Shown here: piece after piece, positions 44,283 through 54,200 of the stretch
Layout: every line of letters starts with the position of its first letter
How positions within the stretch are numbered: position 1 is the stretch's first letter
NCBI RefSeq assembly: GCF_004378255.1
Contig: NZ_SNQG01000001.1
Location: 434,001-498,000, forward strand
DNA: 64,000 bases
DNA from: Mucilaginibacter phyllosphaerae
Lineage (GTDB): Bacteria; Bacteroidota; Bacteroidia; Sphingobacteriales; Sphingobacteriaceae
Direction: 5' to 3'
Translations under genes and position numbers: made by a program
The notes under the pieces: model-generated
Database searches by the model: none
What the model saw: only the letters and a program-made list of their open reading frames with translations
What the model was told of the DNA's origin: nothing

Positions 44283-45419
44283 TTACGCCGCCATAGCCTT
44301 ATACAATACCGATAATTTTTCTACCACGTAATCTATCTCGTGGGCCGTGTTGAATTTACTGAACGAAAAGCGGATATTGTTACGGGAGGTATCTGCCCCG
44401 ATGGCCTCTAAAACATGCGATGCCGAACCTGTTGAGCAGGCGCTGCCACCGGATACCGAAATGTGATGCTGATCCAGATAATTAAGCAGGTTGCCTGATG
44501 CATAGCTAAAAGGCAGGCTTACATTTAATACCGTATAAAGGCTTTTACCGGCAATGGCCGAATTACCGTTGAAACGCACATCGGCTATTTGCTGCTGTAG
44601 TTTGGCGATCATCCTGTTTTTTAAGTTTTGGATGTGTGCCCGGTGCGCATCCAGATCCTGATAAGCAACTTCCAGCGCCCTGGCCAGGCCAATAATGCCG
44701 TGGATGTTTTCGGTACCGGCGCGCAGCTTGCGCTCTTGCGAGCCGCCGTGCAGTAAGGGCGTTAATTGCACACCATCCCGGCAGTATATAAAGCCAACAC
44801 CTTTTGGCCCGTGAAACTTATGTGCCGATGCTGCTATAAAATCTACATTTAGTTTTGCCAGATCGTGCCTGTAGTGGCCCATGGTTTGTACCGTATCTGA
44901 ATGGAAAAGTGCGCCCCTGCTTTTACAGAGATCCCCAATCAGCTCAATATTGTTAAGATTACCTATCTCGTTATTGGCATGCATCACCGATACTAACGAG
45001 GGGCCGTTTTGCCGCAGCAATTCCTCCAGATGGCCGGTATCCAGGTTGCCACGGCTATCGGTATTTATAAAACTCAGCTTTATTTCGCCATTGTTTTGTA
45101 ATGCCTTTAGCGTATGCAATACGGCATGATGCTCAAACGGTGTGGTGATAACATGCTTAATGTGATGAGCGTAAACGGCAGACAGGATGGCCATGTTATC
45201 TGCCTCGGTACCGCCGCTGGTAAAAACAATTTCGTTTGGCGATGCATGCAGCAAACCGGCAATGGTAGCACGCGCGCCCTCTACAGCGTTTTTAACCTCG
45301 CGGCCATGCTGGTGATGAGATGACGGGTTGCCATAAAAATCAAGCAGGTAAGGGGTAATGGCTTTAAAAACTTCGTTGTCTAATTGGGTGGTGGCGGCGT
45401 TGTCCAGGTAAATCCTCAT
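44283..45419 (-). CDS. Cysteine desulfurase (IscS/NifS family), SAM-riboswitch controlled
   Basis: 378 aa PLP enzyme that releases sulfur from cysteine as an enzyme persulfide. The N-terminus IYLDNAATTQLDNEVF, ASPNEIVFTSGGTEADN (about residue 68), PLP-lysine in ASAHKFHGPKGVGF (about 200) and active-site cysteine in SGGSACSTGSASHVLEAIG (about 326) are all intact. The short loop and SACSTG place it with NifS/IscS rather than SufS. No iscU, suf or nif partner is adjacent. A SAM-I riboswitch and a promoter lie directly upstream and a terminator directly downstream, so it is a stand-alone SAM-responsive unit. Confidence 0.92.
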   Translation of the reverse strand: MRIYLDNAATTQLDNEVFKAITPYLLDFYGNPSSHHQHGREVKNAVEGARATIAGLLHASPNEIVFTSGGTEADNMAILSAVYAHHIKHVITTPFEHHAVLHTLKALQNNGEIKLSFINTDSRGNLDTGHLEELLRQNGPSLVSVMHANNEIGNLNNIELIGDLCKSRGALFHSDTVQTMGHYRHDLAKLNVDFIAASAHKFHGPKGVGFIYCRDGVQLTPLLHGGSQERKLRAGTENIHGIIGLARALEVAYQDLDAHRAHIQNLKNRMIAKLQQQIADVRFNGNSAIAGKSLYTVLNVSLPFSYASGNLLNYLDQHHISVSGGSACSTGSASHVLEAIGADTSRNNIRFSFSKFNTAHEIDYVVEKLSVLYKAMAA

Positions 45420-45465
45420 GATGTCTTAATTTTTAATGTTACAGGTTGTTTTAGTAACTTATCTC

Positions 45466-45527
45466 AAAAAAAAGAAGACATAAGAGCAAAGCTGTTTCAG
45501 CTTTCTGTTTTATAATCATCTTATCTT
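45466..45527 (-). terminator. Putative terminator stem in the riboswitch expression platform
   Basis: On the minus-strand RNA, AAGA-UAAGA (45527-45519) can pair with UCUUA-UG-UCUU (45485-45475; UG bulged), enclosing a 7-bp hairpin AAAGCTG/CAGCTTT (45504-45488), and is followed by C then U8 (45473-45466). The 5' half of the long stem contains the GAUAAG that also forms the 3' strand of aptamer helix P1 (45525-45520), so the two structures exclude each other. Pairing was found by eye; no energies were computed. Confidence 0.55.
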
Positions 45528-45630
45528 TCTCCATTTAATCTGGAGCAGGAATTAGCACCTTTTACAAGCTAAAAGCCGGTACAGGTTGCTAAGACGTCGT
45601 AGGGCCTTTCCCTCTGTCTTTCTGGATAAG
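45520..45630 (-). promoter_or_regulatory. SAM-I (S-box) riboswitch aptamer
   Basis: The 111-nt minus-strand element has the SAM-I layout. P1 is CTTATC (45630-45625) with GATAAG (45525-45520). P2 is AAGAC with GTCTT, interrupted by the AGGG/CCCT helix. The core AGCAACC follows, then P3 CTTTT/AAAAG, the highly conserved GGTGCTAATTCCTGC, and P4 CTCCA/TGGAG. These match the S-box consensus (GAGGGA, GGCCC, GCAACC, GGUGCUAAnUCC). It begins about 15 nt after the expected transcription start and ends 100 nt before the cysteine desulfurase ATG. Confidence 0.93.
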
Positions 45631-45652
45631 TTATTAAAAGAACTATTTGATG

Positions 45653-45660
45653 CAAATATA
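45653..45660 (-). promoter_or_regulatory. Bacteroidota -7 promoter box of the riboswitch transcript
   Basis: TATATTTG on the minus strand matches TAnnTTTG exactly, 22 bp before the riboswitch P1 helix, a spacing that puts the transcript start just ahead of the aptamer. The -33 element is weak. Confidence 0.6.
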
Positions 45661-45734
45661 TCATAAAATCTATTAATCCCATAGATTTTATATTTTTTAT
45701 TTGATCTGTGTTCTTTCCGATCATAAAGGCATTG

Positions 45735-45768
45735 CCGGGCACCAACATTCACACCTGCTGGTGCCCGG
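45735..45768. terminator. Perfect 10-bp hairpin after the haem-dehydrogenase gene
   Basis: CCGGGCACCA (45735-45744) pairs exactly with TGGTGCCCGG (45759-45768) around a 14-nt loop. The T-rich tract (TTTTATTTATTTT) is on the plus-strand side; for the minus-strand gene that ends 6 bp away there is no U-run. It may act as a 3'-end stabiliser or a transcription block in front of the riboswitch promoter. Confidence 0.6.
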
Positions 45769-45774
45769 TTTTAT

Positions 45775-47688
45775 TTATTTTAACGACCTGATCCAAGTAG
45801 CTATTTTGCGGGCATCCTGCACGGGTACCTGCGGCATAGGCGGCATGGGGGTAGCGTAATCCGGCCAATGCTCGGGCTTAGGATTTTTTATCAGTTGCAT
45901 AATTTCGTTGATGCTGTATTTGCGTTTGGCAATATCCTTAAACGCCGGGCCAACCTGTTTAATATTAGGATTGTGGCAGGCCGAACAAGTGTTTTTTAGC
46001 AGTAAGGGCTTAACATCGTCATAAGTTGGCACTTTGGTTAGCAGCGCATTAGCCGCCTTTGCAGCTGCAGCGGGCTTTAAGGCTTTAACGGCTGTTTTTG
46101 AATTTTTGATGCTCAGGTCCTTTAAAGCCAGCTTTTTCCCTTCGGGGATATTATTTAAGGTGTAATAGGCTGTTGGGTGCACCAGGTTAAAATAGTTTTC
46201 CTGGTCGCGCACACCGTCGAGCGTTATGGTATGAATAAAGTGTTTGCGCAGGTTGCTCACAACTATACGTGCCTTTAAGCCATCATCAGATACCTTTACC
46301 CCGGTAACATTACACTTAAGGCTGCCTACCGGCGGGCTGCCGTAAACGCCGTGGTACTTATACGTAAAGCTTTCTACCGAGTAAGATGCCAGATCTTCGG
46401 CTACCTTTTTATCAACCGGTTTGGTAAACTCGATCTCGAAGCCATCCGGCATAGCCCGTATAGCCCGCATCTCAAAAGGGATATGGTTATTCCAGATCAA
46501 ACGCTGCAGGCCCATGGTAGCCTCGCCTGCCGAACCCCAGCCCCGGTTGGTTTCGCCTGCCGCCAGCGAGCCATCCGGCAGCCAGGCCAAACGCACAATA
46601 CCGGATTGAAAACCGCTTCTGAACGCCCATGCGGCGCCCTGGTACTCGCCGTTGATCTTTTCCAGAAAAATACGGTCGACCATGCTTTGCCCCTGGTCGC
46701 AAACCAGCAGCTGCCCGGCAAAGGGCCCAAAAACACCTTCCGGTATCTTCACGATCTCGGAGTTAGAGATACCCAGGATACCATGCGGCAGCCAAACGGC
46801 AGGCAGCTGCAATTCGGGGATCTCTTTTTTAGCATCCACTTCTGTACGGTACTTTTCGTTAACTATGTTTTGCGGTTTAAACGGCTGCCCGTCCTTATCA
46901 AACTCTATACGCGGGTTGTTGGTGGCAAAAAACTTTTCGGGTGTAAGCTTTAACGGGGAGTTGGGCAGGTTAGTCCAAACCAAGCTGGCCGGGTGGCCCA
47001 TAAAACCGCCTTTTTTAACAGGCATAATACTGCCAGAGCCTACCCAGTCGCCCTGGTTATCACTGTACCAAAGCTCGCCATCTATCATACTGATGCCGCA
47101 GGGCGAACGGAAACCGGCCGCCCAGGGGGTTACTACGCCTTTGTCGGTAATGTTAAGCGCCCAGCCGCGGTAAGGCACAAAGCTTTTTGGGTGCCACCAA
47201 TCCGGCGGGAAACCTAGATTAAGCGTTACAAAAAACGAACCGTCGGGCGCTATTTTGGGCCCAAAGCTGTACTCGTGGTAATTACCTGATAAAGGCCAGG
47301 CATATACGGTTTCAAAAACATCGGCTTTGCCATCCATATTGGTATCAACCAGTTTGGTCAGTTCGCCGCGCTGCACCACGTATAAAGCACCATCCTTGTA
47401 GGCAGCGCCCAATACTTCGTGCAGCCCCGATGCAAACTTGCGGAAGAATGGCCGCTGGCTGGTAGGGTTCTCTACCATAAAAATATCGCCACGGCGGGTA
47501 GTAACAGCAAGCGTACCGTTAGGAAGTGTACACAAGCCCCCTACTTCCAGAATGGTACCTTCGGGCGCGGGCACCTTCATTATCTTAAAAAAATCGTCTT
47601 CCTTAGGCGATTCGGCCTGGGCAAACACCTGGTGGCCTGCACCTATTATTAAAAATATAACGCTTACAAAAAGCAAGGTCCTTTTCAT
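45775..47688 (-). CDS. Periplasmic sorbosone/glucose dehydrogenase-like beta-propeller with C-terminal cytochrome c domain
   Basis: 637 aa from the ATG at 47688 (MKRTLLFVSVIFLIIGAGHQ), which starts a signal peptide ending near VFAQ; the frame opens at 47712. A six-bladed GSDH-type propeller spans about residues 40-400 (GGLCTLPNGTLAVTTRRGDI, YSDNQGDWVGSG, VCDQGQSMVDRIF). A beta domain (about 400-500) and a haem c domain with CSACH (about 571) and probable axial Met in the PMPPMPQ stretch follow. It probably oxidises a sugar and passes electrons to the respiratory chain. It sits 33 bp after the DUF1080-PA14 gene. Confidence 0.82.
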   Translation of the reverse strand: MKRTLLFVSVIFLIIGAGHQVFAQAESPKEDDFFKIMKVPAPEGTILEVGGLCTLPNGTLAVTTRRGDIFMVENPTSQRPFFRKFASGLHEVLGAAYKDGALYVVQRGELTKLVDTNMDGKADVFETVYAWPLSGNYHEYSFGPKIAPDGSFFVTLNLGFPPDWWHPKSFVPYRGWALNITDKGVVTPWAAGFRSPCGISMIDGELWYSDNQGDWVGSGSIMPVKKGGFMGHPASLVWTNLPNSPLKLTPEKFFATNNPRIEFDKDGQPFKPQNIVNEKYRTEVDAKKEIPELQLPAVWLPHGILGISNSEIVKIPEGVFGPFAGQLLVCDQGQSMVDRIFLEKINGEYQGAAWAFRSGFQSGIVRLAWLPDGSLAAGETNRGWGSAGEATMGLQRLIWNNHIPFEMRAIRAMPDGFEIEFTKPVDKKVAEDLASYSVESFTYKYHGVYGSPPVGSLKCNVTGVKVSDDGLKARIVVSNLRKHFIHTITLDGVRDQENYFNLVHPTAYYTLNNIPEGKKLALKDLSIKNSKTAVKALKPAAAAKAANALLTKVPTYDDVKPLLLKNTCSACHNPNIKQVGPAFKDIAKRKYSINEIMQLIKNPKPEHWPDYATPMPPMPQVPVQDARKIATWIRSLK

Positions 47689-47721
47689 TATCTGTGTATC
47701 TAAAATATCCATAACCGCATC

Positions 47722-49554
47722 TTAAAAAATAATAGAATAGGTTAATTTTTGTTTAACGGGAACAATCAGCTCCTGCATGCCGCCAATACTGCGTATCATC
47801 GGTTTGGCTTCAACGCTATCATCCATGCTGATGTAATATTGATCATCTACCAGGTATAACCCGGCTTTCAGCATTTGGATGGTATTGCCCTGTGCCAAGC
47901 GTAAAAACAACCCGGTAACGGGCGTTTGCAGGGTTACCTGGCGCTGCAGGCCTTTACCGCCCGGCAGCACGGTGCTTGCATCATTTACCGGTGCACCATA
48001 CAACAAATACTTAAACGCCGGGCGCCCCTCGCTATCCAGTACATAGCCTTTAGGCTTGTAACCTGTGCCGGTGGTATCTGCAGGCCAGGCGGCGTTATTA
48101 TCCGGCAGTTTATACAGGGCAGGCGCCGGTTTGCCAAAGTACTGTACAGACCCGGCCGGCCGCGAGGAGCCGTCGCCCCTGTCATGCCACATCGGGGTAG
48201 CATCCAGAAAACCGCCGCGCCATAACTGTACGATCATCCCTTGATCCAGATCATAGGTGTAATGCAGCTGCTCGGGGCTGCCAACCCCAACACCATGCGT
48301 AACGCGGATACCGCCCGGCAGATCAGTAAAGCTGCGCAGAATGGTATTTTCTGATGCATTGATCAGAATGGGGTCAACCGCGTCGTTTGAGCTTACGTTG
48401 GCATCGGTCAGTAAATATTCGCGCACACCGGGCCCGGTAACGGTTAACCCTAAGGCTGTTTTGGCCCAGTCGACATTTTTGGTATAAAAGATCTCGAACG
48501 GCAGGTTGCCGGCAGGTAATGTAACCGTACCTGTGCCTGCAAAGCCCTGGGTATTAACCGCCGTTAAGCCGTTTACCTTTAGCGCACCCTTACCACCCGG
48601 AACGCTTAATTTAAAAGTGTATTCACCCGGCTGGCCAATATTGATCATCCCGGTGTACCGCAGTGCAAACTCATTATCAAGCTTAACCTCGTTTGATGTT
48701 AATATTGGCGGCGTGCCCTGTGCAACTGGTTTTAACTTTGCATAATCAGGTTCGGATGAAAAATTGCCTTTGTAAACCGTATATTTTAGTTGTGATACGG
48801 TTGGGTGCGGCTTATCAAAACTGGTATAAAAGATGTTTTTAAAAGCCACGGCACCGTGGTCGCCCTGTAAACGGAGCGGGCCAAGTGCGCTTTCTTTACT
48901 ATCATAAGCACCGCGCGTAGGGCCGGATAGCTCTGCATTTTCCTGTATCAGGATACCATTCAGCCATAGGTAAAGTATTTTGGCATTGGCCGTTTTAAGG
49001 CCTTTATCATCAAACCGGGGCGCCTGAAAAGATATTTTGATGTGCTGCCATAAGCCCGGGGCCCGGCTTACATTTTGGCGGGGCGCCTTGCCTTCATAAC
49101 CTTTTTGCCCTTCGGGCCTGGTTTCGTCCCAGCGTTCGTAAATGCCGCCGTTATCGCTTGCCCTGGGGTTTACGGTGCCCCAGCTATCCAGCAGCTGCAC
49201 CTCGTAACGGCCCTGCAGATAAATGCCCGAGTTAGCCCCCTTTGCCATCATATAATCCATCTCTATATCAATATCCCCATGCTGCAGGTTAAAGAACAGA
49301 TCGCGGCCGGGATTTTTTTCATCGAAACGGTTAAGCAGGATACCGCTGCCCTTAACTGCGGTAAGGCTGTTCACCTTATCCAGATCGGCTTGCGGGTTAC
49401 CCGTAACTTCCCAGTTTTTGGGTGGCGCTGCAAAAGCCGACAGATCATTTAAAGCAATTTGGCTTTTGAGAGCCTGCGCTTGCAAATCATTTAGGCTTAA
49501 TACACCTGCAAGGGATAGGGCAAGATAAAGCTTGTTATAAAAAGTATTATTCAT
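47722..49554 (-). CDS. DUF1080 (3-keto-disaccharide hydrolase-like) protein with PA14 domain
   Basis: 610 aa, with a signal peptide ending near LNDLQAQA. The DUF1080 jelly roll (about residues 35-250) has GANSGIYLQGRYEVQLLDSW and GPLRLQGDHGAVAFKNIFY, both family hallmarks. A PA14-like carbohydrate-binding domain follows (about 262-385; FALRYTGMINIGQPGEYTF). The last 220 residues form a beta-rich domain seen with haem dehydrogenases of this type. Characterised DUF1080 enzymes cleave 3-keto-glycosides. Together with the downstream dehydrogenase it suggests oxidation then cleavage of a glycoside. A strong hairpin separates it from susD. Confidence 0.82.
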   Translation of the reverse strand: MNNTFYNKLYLALSLAGVLSLNDLQAQALKSQIALNDLSAFAAPPKNWEVTGNPQADLDKVNSLTAVKGSGILLNRFDEKNPGRDLFFNLQHGDIDIEMDYMMAKGANSGIYLQGRYEVQLLDSWGTVNPRASDNGGIYERWDETRPEGQKGYEGKAPRQNVSRAPGLWQHIKISFQAPRFDDKGLKTANAKILYLWLNGILIQENAELSGPTRGAYDSKESALGPLRLQGDHGAVAFKNIFYTSFDKPHPTVSQLKYTVYKGNFSSEPDYAKLKPVAQGTPPILTSNEVKLDNEFALRYTGMINIGQPGEYTFKLSVPGGKGALKVNGLTAVNTQGFAGTGTVTLPAGNLPFEIFYTKNVDWAKTALGLTVTGPGVREYLLTDANVSSNDAVDPILINASENTILRSFTDLPGGIRVTHGVGVGSPEQLHYTYDLDQGMIVQLWRGGFLDATPMWHDRGDGSSRPAGSVQYFGKPAPALYKLPDNNAAWPADTTGTGYKPKGYVLDSEGRPAFKYLLYGAPVNDASTVLPGGKGLQRQVTLQTPVTGLFLRLAQGNTIQMLKAGLYLVDDQYYISMDDSVEAKPMIRSIGGMQELIVPVKQKLTYSIIF

Positions 49555-49573
49555 CGCTATTAGTTATACAGAA

Positions 49574-49603
49574 AAAAGCCCCTCCGTTACGGAGAGGGCT
49601 TTT
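49574..49603 (-). terminator. Strong hairpin between susD and the DUF1080 gene
   Basis: AAAAGCCC and CTCCG pair with CGGAG and GGGCTTTT around a 3-nt loop with one unpaired A (49574-49603); U-tracts occur on both strands. It lies 22 bp after the susD stop and should end or attenuate the SusCD transcript. Confidence 0.85.
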
Positions 49604-49624
49604 GGTAAATATACCTGATAATAT

Positions 49625-51241
49625 TTAGTAACCAGGGTTTTGTGTTAAATTTGGATTCAGCCCTCTTTCGTACTGAGGGATAGGGTACAATTCATGCCCG
49701 GTAGGGATATCAATATTGTAAACATCCTTAATAAATGCTGTGGCAACACCTGCCCGGCGCAGATCGTAAAAAGTAGAATACTCGCCGCTAAGTTCGTGCC
49801 TGTATTCATGATAGATCATTTGCAAAGGGTCTGTTATCACTTTGCCTTCGCTCATGTACACCGCCGGTGCGCTGCCGCCAAAACCACGGTCTCTAACCGT
49901 TTTTAAGGTAGCTAAAGCACCTGCAACATCGCCTGTTCTGGCCTGGCATTCTGCCTTGCTCAACAAAATTTCGCCATAACGCAGCAGGATCTGGTTTTGC
50001 GCACCAAAAATGGTAGAGTTACCCGAGTTACCGTTAAGCGTTGGGTCGCGCCACATTTTTTCGCAGTAATAGCCGCTTCTGGGTATCGTGTTGTCAGATC
50101 CTACCCAGGGGCGCGCTACCGTGCCGCAGGTATTAATGATCTTACCGTCGGTACCGGTGTATTTAGCCTTAACAGCAGCATCTGTGCTGGCAAAACCTGC
50201 AATTACCAGCGGGTACGACTGGATGCCCCCCCTATCAATAATGGCAGGACTTGGATTGATATCGCCGGGGCCGATAATGGTTGCCACCTTGCGAAGATCG
50301 CCTGACTGGAAACCATCATACAGGCCTTTATTGCCATAATCATATCCAAAGTTAGATACTTCTTCGGGCATGCCGAAAGATCCTATCCAGGCTACTTCGT
50401 TACCTGCACCCCAGCTTTGGGTACCGGCCACAATAAACTGAACCTCGAAAACAGATTCGGCGTTATTCTCGTTGTTATACTCGTGTATATCAATAAATTT
50501 TGGCAACAAGCTGTATTTACCGTTAAGCTGGTTAAAGCTTGCTAATGCATCGGCATACTTTTTCTGCCACATTTGTGCAGCACCTAAATAGCCCAGCGCC
50601 GCTCCTTTTGAAGCACGGCCAACCTCTTTTGCTTCGTACTCCTCTTTCCACGGTAATAAGTTTACCGCAGTTTTAAGGTCAGATTCTACCTGGGCAAAAA
50701 CTTCGTCCTGTGTGTTTCTCGGCTTTAAACCGTCATTAGCGCCGTTTGATAATTCTAACGGTACGCCACCAAAGCTGGCGCCCAGATAGTAGTAGGTCAT
50801 TCCGCGTAAAAAGTACACTTCGCCTGTAAGGCGGTTGGCCAAGGCCTCGTCTAACACGCCCTTTTCGCGCATAGTTTTCAAGATCTCGATAGCAGAGTTT
50901 GCACGTGCTATACCAATATAAGCGCGCTGCCAAAACACCTGGATACCGCCAAAAGTGGTTGGGATGGCATAGGTGTTGTAAAACCTGTCGTTACCCCAAT
51001 TAAAAAAATCATGCGATTGAAAGTTGGCATAATACCAAAGCGATTTTTTTAACAGATCGGCATTTTGATAGGTATCATATATGGCATTTACGATGGCAAT
51101 ACCATCGGCCGGTTTATTAAATAAGGCCTGTGCAGTAGGGTTAGATGAATCTGTTTGATCCAGGAAACCCTTTTTGCAACTGAAAGGAATCAATACTATC
51201 AGTCCTACTGTTAGTATGTATAAATATATTTTCTTTTTCAT
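49625..51241 (-). CDS. SusD/RagB outer-membrane lipoprotein of the GH9/GH26 locus
   Basis: 538 aa lipoprotein (lipobox LIPFSC; cysteine about residue 22). SusD helices are recognisable (AIVNAIYDTYQNAD, RGMTYYYLGASFGGVPLEL, KGAALGYLGAAQMWQ) and the C-terminal region has LLRYGEILLSKAECQAR, YHEYRHELSGEYSTFYDLRR and LYPIPQYERGLNPNL. It closes over the SusC barrel to bind glycan. It follows susC by 27 bp and is followed by a strong terminator. Confidence 0.95.
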   Translation of the reverse strand: MKKKIYLYILTVGLIVLIPFSCKKGFLDQTDSSNPTAQALFNKPADGIAIVNAIYDTYQNADLLKKSLWYYANFQSHDFFNWGNDRFYNTYAIPTTFGGIQVFWQRAYIGIARANSAIEILKTMREKGVLDEALANRLTGEVYFLRGMTYYYLGASFGGVPLELSNGANDGLKPRNTQDEVFAQVESDLKTAVNLLPWKEEYEAKEVGRASKGAALGYLGAAQMWQKKYADALASFNQLNGKYSLLPKFIDIHEYNNENNAESVFEVQFIVAGTQSWGAGNEVAWIGSFGMPEEVSNFGYDYGNKGLYDGFQSGDLRKVATIIGPGDINPSPAIIDRGGIQSYPLVIAGFASTDAAVKAKYTGTDGKIINTCGTVARPWVGSDNTIPRSGYYCEKMWRDPTLNGNSGNSTIFGAQNQILLRYGEILLSKAECQARTGDVAGALATLKTVRDRGFGGSAPAVYMSEGKVITDPLQMIYHEYRHELSGEYSTFYDLRRAGVATAFIKDVYNIDIPTGHELYPIPQYERGLNPNLTQNPGY

Positions 51242-51268
51242 TATTCGTTTCTGTTACTGTAATATCAT

Positions 51269-54200
51269 CTAAAATGTCACATTTAAACCCACTGTGTAAA
51301 ATCTTGATGACGGATAAGTACCAACATCAACACCTGATGCCGTAGGGCCGCTTCTTTGAACACTGCTGTTGTTAGGATCTGTACCTGTAGGCTGGCCAAT
51401 TTCCGGATCAAGCCCGGTGTATTTGGTAATCGTGAACAGGTTTTGTGCAGACAGATAAAGCCTTACCCTGCTTAAAGTAAGTTTTTTTGCCATAACGGAT
51501 GGCAGCGTATAACCCAATGTAACGTTACGCAAACGCAGGTAGCTGCCGTTTTCTACATAGATGCTTGATGCCACGTTATTAGCGCTTACATCATCATTAT
51601 AGTTAACCCTTGCATAGCGGTTAGACGGGTTTGTTGGCGACCAGTGGTTTTGATAATAATCTACACTTACATTTTGTATCCCTACAAAGCCCGGTGCCTG
51701 GAAACTCTCTAAGTTACGCGCCTGATAATTAAATATTTTATTACCGTAGCTGCCGTAAAAGAAAGCATTAAAATCAAATGCCTTGTAAGCCAGATCGAGG
51801 TTAATACCGCCGTAGAATTTAGGGATAGGGCTGCCTAAGCTTGTGCGGTCATCGGCAGTTATCTGCCCGTCGCCGGTTATATCCTTAAACTTACGGTCGC
51901 CGGGCTGTGTTGGCTGGGCGGCATTACCCTGGTAATGCCCATCCGGTGCTTTAGCATCCAATGCGTTTATCTCGGCTTGTGTTTGGAATATCCCTACACT
52001 TTGGTAGCCGTAAAATTCGCCAACCGGCTGGCCTATGTTTGTACGGCTAAACTCCTGCCAGCCATTTGCCGGGGTAGTTAAATTAGCCAGGTTGCTTATA
52101 AAATTGGTGTTTTTTGTAATGCTTAAAAGCTTATTATTAACTGTGGTTAAGTTTAAACCCAAGCCATAAGTAAAGCCGTTTGAAGTATGCCTGTAGTTTA
52201 GCGCTATTTCTATACCCTGGTTTCTGATGCTACCTGCATTCTGAGCAGACCTTTGCACACCTGATTGTGAAGCTGTTGGAACCTCTAATAAAAAGTCTTT
52301 TGAATCTTTCCTGTAATAATCAAGCGTTAGGGTTAAATCGCCATTTAAAAATGCCGCGTCTAAACCAATATCTGTTTGCCTTGAGGTTTCCCAGGTTAGG
52401 CCCCGGTTATCCAGGTTAAGATAGGCTAAACCACCCTGATACACCCCACCAAACGGGTAACCCACATTTGTACCTGAAGTAGCCGGGCCGCCAGAACTGT
52501 ACCTGGCAAGGTATTGAAACGCAGGGATACCCGCCTGGTTACCAACCTCGCCGTAGCCTGCACGGAATTTCAGATCGGAAAGGAAGCTAACATCCTTTAA
52601 AAACGGCTCCTGCTTGGCCCGCCAGGCAATTGAACCCGAAGGGAACACCCCATATTGCTTGCCTTCATAAAATTTAGACGAGCCATCGCGCCTTACGGTA
52701 GCGGTTAACAGATACTTATCCTTAAATTTATAGTTTAACCGGCCAAATTGCGATGCAAGCGTTGTGATTACCTGCCCGCCATAGGCAACCAGGTTTTTAA
52801 CCGCACTTAGATCTCTGATCACATCGCTTGGTAAATCATTACCGTTGCCACCTATATTACGAAATGTTGTGCTTTGCTGCGAAACACCGCCAACAAAATC
52901 TATGGCGTGATCGCCAAAGGTTTTTGAATACGACAGGGTGTTTTCCCAAAGCCATTCGTACGTATTATTGGCGCTTTGCGAATAGGTATTTAAAATATTG
53001 GGGCTTGCCACGCCGTACTGATCTAATGAGCGGGTATCAGATGGTGTAAAGAAATAGCCCGAATAGTCGCTGGCGTTGATACCCAGGTTTGTTTTGATCT
53101 TTAAGCCGGCAAGCAAGGTTGCTTCTAAAGATGTGGTGCCTAAAAAGTAGTTTGATAAATTTTTAGCGTCCTGTGTTTCTATGGTATAAAGCGGATTGCC
53201 CCAGCTTCTGGTATAAGTATTTACCGGATCATAAAAACCATAATTGCCATTTTCATCCTTGGCTTTATTGGTAAGCTTATTACCGCCAATGGTTGGTATC
53301 AGTTCGCTTAAGGTAGCCAGTGCACCTGTACCAAAAGGGTTGTTGCTGTTTTGCCTTGAATATTTGGCGCTTGATGATGACCTAAGCCATTTGGTGGGGT
53401 TGTAATCTATATTCATCCCCAGGTTGATCCTTTTGAAATAAGAACCCAGTACAACGCCTTTCTGATCAAAATAGCCTGCAGAAAATGCCGACTGTACTTT
53501 TTCGCTTCCGCCGCGGATAGCCAGGTTATAATTTTGCCTTAAACCGGTGCGGTACACCTCGTCCTGCCAGTTTACGTTTTGCAGGGACGATGGGTTTGCC
53601 CACTCGGGCAACCTGTCAAATCCGGGGGTTTGGTTTGCAAGCGTGGCCCATTGCTCGGCATTTAATACCTTGTATTTTTTAGGCTCGGTTTGCACAGATG
53701 CATAGGCATCAAGCGATACCTCTACGCCATCTTTTCTGCCTTTTTTGGTGGTAATGATAACCACACCATTTGCTGCACGCACACCATATATTGCCGTGGC
53801 AGAAGCATCTTTTAAGATATCCATCGATGCAATATCATTTGGGTTGATATTGTTAAGGCCGCCGGTTATAGGGTAACCATCCACCACATACAAAGGGTCG
53901 TTATTGCTTAAGCTACCAACGCCACGTATCAATACGGTAACGCCGCTGCCGGGGGCACCGTCATTATTAGTAACCTGCACGCCCGATGAACGGCCCTGCA
54001 AGGCCTGATCTAACGCGGTAACAGGTACTTTAGCAACCTGGTCTGCAGTTACAGAACTTACGGCGCCCGTAAGATCTTTACGTTTGGAGGTACCGTAACC
54101 TACTACTACAACTTCGTTTAAATTACTTACGTTGGCGGTTAGCTTAATGTTGTAAACACTGCCGGCGCCTACTTCAACCTCCTGGCTGTTGTAGCCTATT

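Noticed and set aside
45552..45752. 66-aa minus-strand reading frame
   Set aside because: It lies over the SAM-I aptamer, its promoter and a hairpin; the conserved RNA structure explains the sequence and the peptide has no recognisable features.
46351..46953. 200-aa plus-strand reading frame
   Set aside because: Antisense to the propeller domain of the haem dehydrogenase; shadow frame.
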